A DNA stretch of 64,000 bases, from positions 1 to 64,000 of the forward strand of contig JADLAX010000031.1 of assembly GCA_020848035.1 (NCBI GenBank), in the 5' to 3' direction. The notes beneath the pieces are model-generated. The model was not told the origin of the DNA. It saw only the letters and a program-made list of their open reading frames with translations, and searched no databases. Position numbers and translations under genes: made by a program. Below are positions 59,820 through 64,000 of the stretch, in pieces. Positions within the stretch are counted from its first letter, which is position 1; each line of letters begins with the position of its first letter. This DNA comes from Anaerolineae bacterium (GTDB lineage: Bacteria > Chloroflexota > Anaerolineae > Promineifilales > Promineifilaceae).

Positions 59820-60686
59820 TTATTCGATATAGGATGAACTGAGCGTGGCGTTAAAAATGCCGGGATGTTGATTTTGCAGCACGGCAAACTGGGCCTCACA
59901 AGGGGGTGGCAGGTGCGAAAGGTCTCCCGTAGATTGATGAATTCGACTTTCTGGGTTGGGGCTGCTCCAATGCGCCAGGTCTATATACGCCAGCCTATAG
60001 TAGGTGTCGCCACCCTCATAACACCAGTTTTGCCCGTAGATGATGGTCGGCTCAGGAACAGACAGAAGATACCGGGGTGTCAGCTGATTGAGCGTTTGGG
60101 GGTAACGGCCGTTCACCTCATGATATTGTTCGACCGCCAGACCAACACGCTCCGCGCGAGCTATTGTCAATTCGTGATAATCAACCTGGATCCCGACCAG
60201 ATAAGCCAAAAGCGGCAGCAGCGGCAGGCCGAGCACACAAAGGAGCCGCTGCCGGGGCAGTCGCACGGCCAGCATAAGTCCAGCAATCAGCGCAATGGGA
60301 ATAAGCAGAATGAGCCAGAGAAGATCGAGAGAATCATGGGTGCTGTCCCAGACAAACAGCCAGTATAGATTGTGTGCCAGTTTTGCCATAAGCAAACCAA
60401 CCACCAAAAGGGAAACGGCGGCCAATCGGCCCCCTGCTGGCGTTGGCATGGCGGCACTGCCAGCCCACGCGGCGGCAAAGCGAGGAACACCGTTTTTCAG
60501 GGGCAGGCCAACTAAGAACAGCCCGGCTATAGGCAAAACTACCTGCAAATAAGACATGGCCCCTACATGATTTATAGCCCCAGGCAAAGCCGCAATGGTG
60601 TGAGCAGGCAGAAACAAGGCAGCCAACACAAACAGTCCCAGGGCAATCTGCATGTAAAGACCGGTAATGAGTAGGACACGTTTCAT
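59820..60686 (-). CDS. Membrane protein with extracytoplasmic C-terminal domain, unknown
   Basis: The 288-residue protein has five to six hydrophobic segments in its first 175 residues, ending in LLCVLGLPLLPLLAYLVGIQVDYHELTI. The rest is a soluble domain with ARAERVGLAVEQYHEVNGRYPQTLNQLTPRYL, which resembles the helix and beta start of type II pseudopilin-like domains (AI..Y...NGxYP.....L.P.YL), here fused behind a membrane bundle. AAGGAG precedes the ATG. It lies between the FG-GAP gene and a further membrane protein. Pilin-like similarity is a pattern reading and needs a profile search. Confidence 0.72.
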   Translation of the reverse strand: MKRVLLITGLYMQIALGLFVLAALFLPAHTIAALPGAINHVGAMSYLQVVLPIAGLFLVGLPLKNGVPRFAAAWAGSAAMPTPAGGRLAAVSLLVVGLLMAKLAHNLYWLFVWDSTHDSLDLLWLILLIPIALIAGLMLAVRLPRQRLLCVLGLPLLPLLAYLVGIQVDYHELTIARAERVGLAVEQYHEVNGRYPQTLNQLTPRYLLSVPEPTIIYGQNWCYEGGDTYYRLAYIDLAHWSSPNPESRIHQSTGDLSHLPPPCEAQFAVLQNQHPGIFNATLSSSYIE

Positions 60687-60818
60687 TTTTGCTCCTTAAT
60701 AATGGGACGCCGATTAACGCGGATAAACGCAGATATGAATCTGTGAAAGTCTGTGTTTAGCTGTCCCTTTCATTCATATTGTTGAGCTTGCGCTCATATC
60801 GCCTCATGAATAGACATG

Positions 60819-62066
60819 TCAGGGATAGGGGAGCCGAGGGGAAAGTGCGGCAAAACGGCCGTTTCCCTGCCCCAACCATACGCGATATTCCTCTAGACCC
60901 GCCACCAAAATATCAACAAAGCCATCTTCGTTGACGTCGCCGAGCGCCAGGGCATCATCACCCTGGTGGCGCAAGCGCTGTCCGGCCTTGAAGGTAGCTG
61001 CTCCTTCATTTAGCCAGACGCGGCTGGAGCGCTTCCCGACGATAACTAAATCCAGCAGATCATCGTTGTTGAGATCGGCCACAAAAACGGCGAACGTCTC
61101 GCCAGAATCGAACCGCTGCCTGCTAAGGCTGAAGTTACCGTTACCATCGTTAAGCCACAGTTCGTCACGGCCGTTATTGCCTACCACCGCATCCAAATCG
61201 CTATCATTGTCAAAGTCACCCAGGGCAACGGCCGTACTTTCCGCTTCGCCCAAACGCTGCCCACTGTCGGAAAACTGCCCTTTGCCGTCATTGAACCAGA
61301 CCAGGTTAGGATTTTTCCACGAACTTTGTGTACCGGGAGCCGTTTGGCCGCTTGCAACAAAAGCATCAACGGAACCATCTCCATTCAAGTCGCCCAGGGC
61401 CACAGCGTTGCTGCCCAACTCACCCAATTTCTGCCCACTGTCGGCAAATTGGCTATCACCATTGTTGAACCAGACGGTATCGTAAGAATAAAGTATCTCT
61501 TGTTGACCTTTTGGCTCAACGATGGCACTACCGCAGCAAGCTGCCCCAAAGAGGTCGAGATCAGCATCACCATCTAAATCTGCCAGGCGCAGCTGCCAAC
61601 GAAACGCCCCACGGCTCTCGCTACGCAAGTAATAGCTGGCAACCAAACGGCCGTTTCCTACATTCCAGTAAACCCGATTTGCCACTACCGCATCCACCAG
61701 GCCATCAGCATTTAAATCGCCGGATGACACCGCAAACGTATTGAAATTGAAGTTGTCGAGCGTTTGCTCACCGGGGGTGAAACGGCCGTGGCCATCGCCA
61801 AACAGCACAAAATCTGCCCCGACGTACGGTTCACCGTTGGGGCTAATCGTCACAAAGGCATCCAGATGGCCATCACTGTCAAAATCGGCAATGGCTACCT
61901 CCTGCACCTCTGGCGGACGATTGAATGCAAAGAAATTGAGCCACACCACAAAGCCAAGGAAACTAAACACCCCCAGGGTGATAACAAGACAACCTACCCT
62001 GGCCAGCGGCATTGGCATGCGGCTGCGATGCTCAAATAAGTGCTCGACGTTGGTTTGACTGATCAT
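60819..62066 (-). CDS. Membrane-anchored FG-GAP/VCBS beta-propeller protein
   Basis: The 415-residue protein has a short cytoplasmic head, one membrane helix at about 24-45, and an extracytoplasmic region made of seven FG-GAP repeats with calcium-binding Asp loops: ADFDSDGHLDAF, GDLNADGLVDAV, ADLDGDADLDLF, GDLNGDGSVDAF, GDFDNDSDLDAV, ADLNNDDLLDLV and GDVNEDGFVDIL. Seven repeats fit a closed integrin-alpha-like propeller, used for adhesion or ligand binding. It is the first gene after padR (58 bases), so a PadR ligand may control its amount. AGGAATAG precedes the ATG. Several ACGGCCGT copies fall in it, giving NGR triplets in the loops. Confidence 0.85.
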   Translation of the reverse strand: MISQTNVEHLFEHRSRMPMPLARVGCLVITLGVFSFLGFVVWLNFFAFNRPPEVQEVAIADFDSDGHLDAFVTISPNGEPYVGADFVLFGDGHGRFTPGEQTLDNFNFNTFAVSSGDLNADGLVDAVVANRVYWNVGNGRLVASYYLRSESRGAFRWQLRLADLDGDADLDLFGAACCGSAIVEPKGQQEILYSYDTVWFNNGDSQFADSGQKLGELGSNAVALGDLNGDGSVDAFVASGQTAPGTQSSWKNPNLVWFNDGKGQFSDSGQRLGEAESTAVALGDFDNDSDLDAVVGNNGRDELWLNDGNGNFSLSRQRFDSGETFAVFVADLNNDDLLDLVIVGKRSSRVWLNEGAATFKAGQRLRHQGDDALALGDVNEDGFVDILVAGLEEYRVWLGQGNGRFAALSPRLPYP

Positions 62067-62124
62067 TTTTTCTATTCCTCAGCAACTCTCTGGGCTGGCC
62101 TGACGAATCGAACAAAAGCTAACC

Positions 62125-62481
62125 CTAACTCCAACTATGTCCCAGCCGCTGCTGCGCCGCCAGCATCAACGCCTGGAGGCGCACCGTTTCTGCCTGCACC
62201 ACGCGCTGCCCCGAGGGCGTCAGCCGGTACGCTTTGCGTGGTTTGCCCGGATGAATATCCTGCGCTTCCTGAACGCGCTCGATCCAGCCATCGTCCCGCA
62301 GCCGGGCCAGCGCCTCATACAGCGTGCCCGTACTCATCATCACCTGCCCCTGGCTGATCTCGCTCACATCTTTCAAGATGGCGTAGCCATGTTTTTCACC
62401 ATTCGCCAGGCTCAATAAAATCAAATAGGTCGGTTCACGCAGCGGCAAAAATGCCGCTGTTTCATCAGCTGGATTTGTCAT
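62125..62481 (-). CDS. PadR family transcription regulator
   Basis: The 118-residue protein has the PadR winged helix: REPTYLILLSLANGEKHGYAILKDVSEIS, then GTLYEALARLRDDGWIER and RKAYRLTPSGQRVV, with a short C-terminal dimer helix. PadR proteins are usually ligand-released repressors of the gene beside or downstream. A dyad of 8-base half-sites lies 18 bases upstream of the ATG, suitable for autorepression, and the FG-GAP/membrane-protein genes follow on the same strand. The ligand is unknown. Confidence 0.9.
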   Translation of the reverse strand: MTNPADETAAFLPLREPTYLILLSLANGEKHGYAILKDVSEISQGQVMMSTGTLYEALARLRDDGWIERVQEAQDIHPGKPRKAYRLTPSGQRVVQAETVRLQALMLAAQQRLGHSWS

Positions 62482-62498
62482 ACTTATTTATCACCGTT

Positions 62499-62519
62499 AT
62501 ATGTCGGAAAGCGACTTAT
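62499..62519 (-). promoter_or_regulatory. Operator-like dyad upstream of padR
   Basis: ATATGTCG and CGACTTAT, matching at seven of eight positions when paired, are separated by five bases. The centre-to-start distance fits autoregulation by PadR. The half-site includes ATGT, as in known PadR sites, though the spacing differs from the ATGT-N8-ACAT form. Confidence 0.5.
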
Positions 62520-62561
62520 GGAGCACAGTAGCAGATTTTGAAAAACAGATCAACCCCAAAC

Positions 62562-62592
62562 AAAAAAGCTGGCGCGTGACGCCAGCTTTTTC
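62562..62592 (-). terminator. Intrinsic terminator after potC
   Basis: On the minus strand GAAAAAGCTGGCG pairs with CGCCAGCTTTTTT around a five-base loop, 37 bases after the potC stop. Confidence 0.9.
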
Positions 62593-62628
62593 AAGAGATG
62601 AAGGAGGGTAATAACGGCCGTATCCTTC

Positions 62629-63420
62629 CTACCCCGCGCTCACTTCCCCCGTAGCATCCGACCGACGCAGCCATTCCGAGATCAGAATCATGCCAATCGA
62701 CAGCACCAAAATGATCGAGCCCAGAGCCACAATGATGGGCAGCCGACGCGGAAAGCGCAGCTGCGAATACATGTAAACCGGCAGCGTGGCGTCGGTACCG
62801 ACCAGGAAGACGCTCATGGCATACTCGTCGACCGACGTGGTAAAGGCGGTTAAAAAGGCAGCAAACAGGGCAGGCAAACAAATGGGCAGCGTGATTCGGC
62901 GCAGGGCGCCCCAGTAGGTGCAGCCCAAATCCATCGCCGCTTCCTCCAGATTGGTAGGGAACCCGGCCAGACGCGCCGCCACAATGAGCATCACCGTGGG
63001 AATGTTGATCACCACGTGCCCCAGCCCCACCGTGAGCAAACTTAGCTCCACATCCACCATCTGGCGGAACAAAATCAGCAAAGCCACACCAATGACCACC
63101 GAGGGGATTACCATAGGCAGCGCGGCCACCGCCAGCAGCGCTTGCTTGCCGGGGAAGTCGTAGCGCACCACGGCAATGGCCGCCATTGTGCCCAAAATGG
63201 TAGCCAGCAGCGACGACCAGATGCCCACCACCACGCTGTTGCCCGCCGCTTGCAGCAGTTCGCCCGCGTCTAGCAGCGCCTCGTACCAGCGCACCGTAAA
63301 ACCAGACAGGGGAAAACGCAGCGACTCGTCATTATTGAAAGAAAAGATGACCAGCAGCAAAATGGGCAGGTACAAAAAAACAGCCAGGAGCCAGAAGTAA
63401 GTAAAGCCAAATCGTTTCAC
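62629..63420 (-). CDS. potC: ABC transporter permease, PotC-like
   Basis: The 263-residue inner-membrane protein has six hydrophobic helices and the family signature EEAAMDLGCTYWGALRRITLP (EAA loop contacting the ATPase), with the N-terminus FGFTYFWLLAVFLYLPILLLVIFSFNN typical of PotC/spermidine-putrescine permeases; related Fe3+ and thiosulfate permeases share the fold. I start at the GTG at 63420, with AGGG eight bases upstream and only one base after the stop of the preceding permease gene; a frame from 63453 would overlap it. The binding protein and ATPase are presumably upstream beyond the window. A strong terminator follows. Confidence 0.88.
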   Translation of the reverse strand: MKRFGFTYFWLLAVFLYLPILLLVIFSFNNDESLRFPLSGFTVRWYEALLDAGELLQAAGNSVVVGIWSSLLATILGTMAAIAVVRYDFPGKQALLAVAALPMVIPSVVIGVALLILFRQMVDVELSLLTVGLGHVVINIPTVMLIVAARLAGFPTNLEEAAMDLGCTYWGALRRITLPICLPALFAAFLTAFTTSVDEYAMSVFLVGTDATLPVYMYSQLRFPRRLPIIVALGSIILVLSIGMILISEWLRRSDATGEVSAG

Positions 63421-63421
63421 G

Positions 63422-64000
63422 TTATAACCCTGCCAGTTCAGACAACCGCACAAAGCGGCTGAGGATATACAAAGGAACCAACACCACCACCAGCATCGCC
63501 AGGCTCATCATAGCCCCCAACGGCCAGTTGAGCGCCCGCAAAAATTGGTCGCGCACGATGTTGCCAAACATGATGCCGTCTGGCCCACCCACCAGCGCAG
63601 GCGTAACGTACTCACCCACGGTGGGAATGAAGACAAAGAGGAAACCAGCCAGCACCCCCGGCAAACTCAGCGGCAGGGTGATGCGCCAGAATGTTTTCAG
63701 GCGGTTGCAGCCCAAATCATAGGCCGCCTCCAGCAAATCGGGGTCGATGCGCTCCAGACCGGCAAAGATGGGCAGGGCCACAAACGGCACCCAGACGTAC
63801 AGCAGCGTCACCACCACCGCCTCCGGGCTGAACAGCAGCAGCGAACCACCCTCCTGGGCCAATCCCAGCCAGCTCAAAAAGGAGGCCAGCGCCCCCGATC
63901 CGCCCAAAATTACCTTCCACGACAGCACGCGCAGCAGGTAGCTCACCCAGGCAGGCACGATGATGATCGTCAGCAGCACGTACTTTTTGTCACCGGCAAA
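63422..64000 (-). CDS. potB: ABC transporter permease, PotB-like (5' part beyond window)
   Basis: The frame is open from the window end to a stop at 63422, giving the last 192 residues of a permease. It reads LLTIIIVPAWVSYLLRVLSW, VALPIFAGLERIDPDLLEAAYDLGCNRLKTFWRITLP (EAA loop) and IPTVGEYVTPALVGGPDGIMFGNIV, matching PotB/HisM-type spermidine-putrescine permeases. The apparent GTG at 63979 is an internal Val, not the start. It is followed directly by potC, so the two form the heterodimeric channel of one importer. The substrate (polyamine or other) is assigned by family resemblance only. Confidence 0.88.
   Translation of the reverse strand, partial: FAGDKKYVLLTIIIVPAWVSYLLRVLSWKVILGGSGALASFLSWLGLAQEGGSLLLFSPEAVVVTLLYVWVPFVALPIFAGLERIDPDLLEAAYDLGCNRLKTFWRITLPLSLPGVLAGFLFVFIPTVGEYVTPALVGGPDGIMFGNIVRDQFLRALNWPLGAMMSLAMLVVVLVPLYILSRFVRLSELAGL

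Larger units (their letters stand above)
2..62621. repeat. Dispersed highly iterated palindrome ACGGCCGT (about 100 copies)
   Basis: The octamer ACGGCCGT, often extended to AACGGCCGTT or TACGGCCGTA, was counted by eye at about 100 sites between base 2 and base 62621. Chance at this composition would give roughly two. Copies occur in genes on both strands and between genes. Inside genes it is read in all frames, giving Thr-Ala-Val, Arg-Pro or (Asn/Asp/Tyr)-Gly-Arg. It is absent from the AT-rich insert at 54.05-55.2 kb, from the last 1.4 kb, and is sparse in the mcp and oxidoreductase genes. It resembles HIP1 of cyanobacteria in density and behaviour. Confidence 0.9.

Noticed and set aside
60717..60790. 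Promoter operator at the GATTAACGCGGAT strings
   Set aside because: The same strings recur at several unrelated gaps (23096, 59770), so they are remnants of dispersed repeats, not a specific site.

Overview
The window reads as a chromosomal segment of a Gram-negative-like, probably Chloroflexota (Anaerolineae-type) bacterium. This is inferred from gene content: proline/threonine-rich secreted proteins, a one-piece pyruvate:ferredoxin oxidoreductase beside a DHOD-like protein, NrfHA nitrite reductase, many short intergenic palindromes and moderately high G+C. No rRNA, tRNA, CRISPR array, transposase or phage gene was seen. The most pervasive signal is the 8-bp palindrome ACGGCCGT, found by eye about 100 times in coding and intergenic DNA on all sides. 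It behaves like the HIP1 repeat of cyanobacteria.

Layout. The first 120 bases hold the start of a membrane-anchored protein that runs off the left edge. From 0.27 to 10.2 kb is a chemosensory locus: cheW-cheR-cheW-mcp-cheB leftward, and a CheA-REC hybrid kinase plus a lone receiver rightward, with no flagellar genes. From 10.3 to 16.4 kb are a DHOD-like protein, pyruvate:ferredoxin oxidoreductase and an SDR-type threonine dehydrogenase. From 16.6 to 21.9 kb are an AI-2E family membrane protein, a TPR/membrane protein overlapping a rhomboid protease, and a Ser/Thr kinase with extracellular domains. From 22.0 to 24.1 kb a TPP riboswitch with an evident terminator/antiterminator controls thiamine pyrophosphokinase and a thiamine-binding lipoprotein. 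An MFS exporter, a radical SAM maturase and a thioredoxin-reductase-like flavoprotein follow. From 27.9 to 31.6 kb is a zinc-starvation cluster: cysteine-free ribosomal protein S18, a COG0523 GTPase, an unknown protein, and ZnuA, with TTGATATTTAATATCA-like operators. From 31.7 to 34.7 kb are a Crp/Fnr regulator and nrfHA.

The next part, 34.9-52.9 kb, carries a two-domain class II aldolase, a lone receiver, an alkyl-DHAP-synthase-like oxidase, a hydantoinase A, two membrane proteins, a purine salvage set (xpt, APH-like kinase, guaA), a polyprenyl synthase, a two-subunit CoA-transferase and a ClpC-like ATPase with a degenerate first motor domain. Palindromic elements of one family sit in frame inside guaA and hyuA and also beside xpt. 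From 53.0 to 59.1 kb two proteins with similar N-terminal beta-sandwich domains joined to a C39-like cysteine peptidase and to a metzincin face each other across an AT-rich insert carrying a HEPN-like gene. From 59.2 to 62.5 kb a PadR regulator heads a group encoding an FG-GAP beta-propeller protein and two membrane proteins. The right edge has polyamine/Fe-type ABC permeases (potC, and potB cut by the window end).
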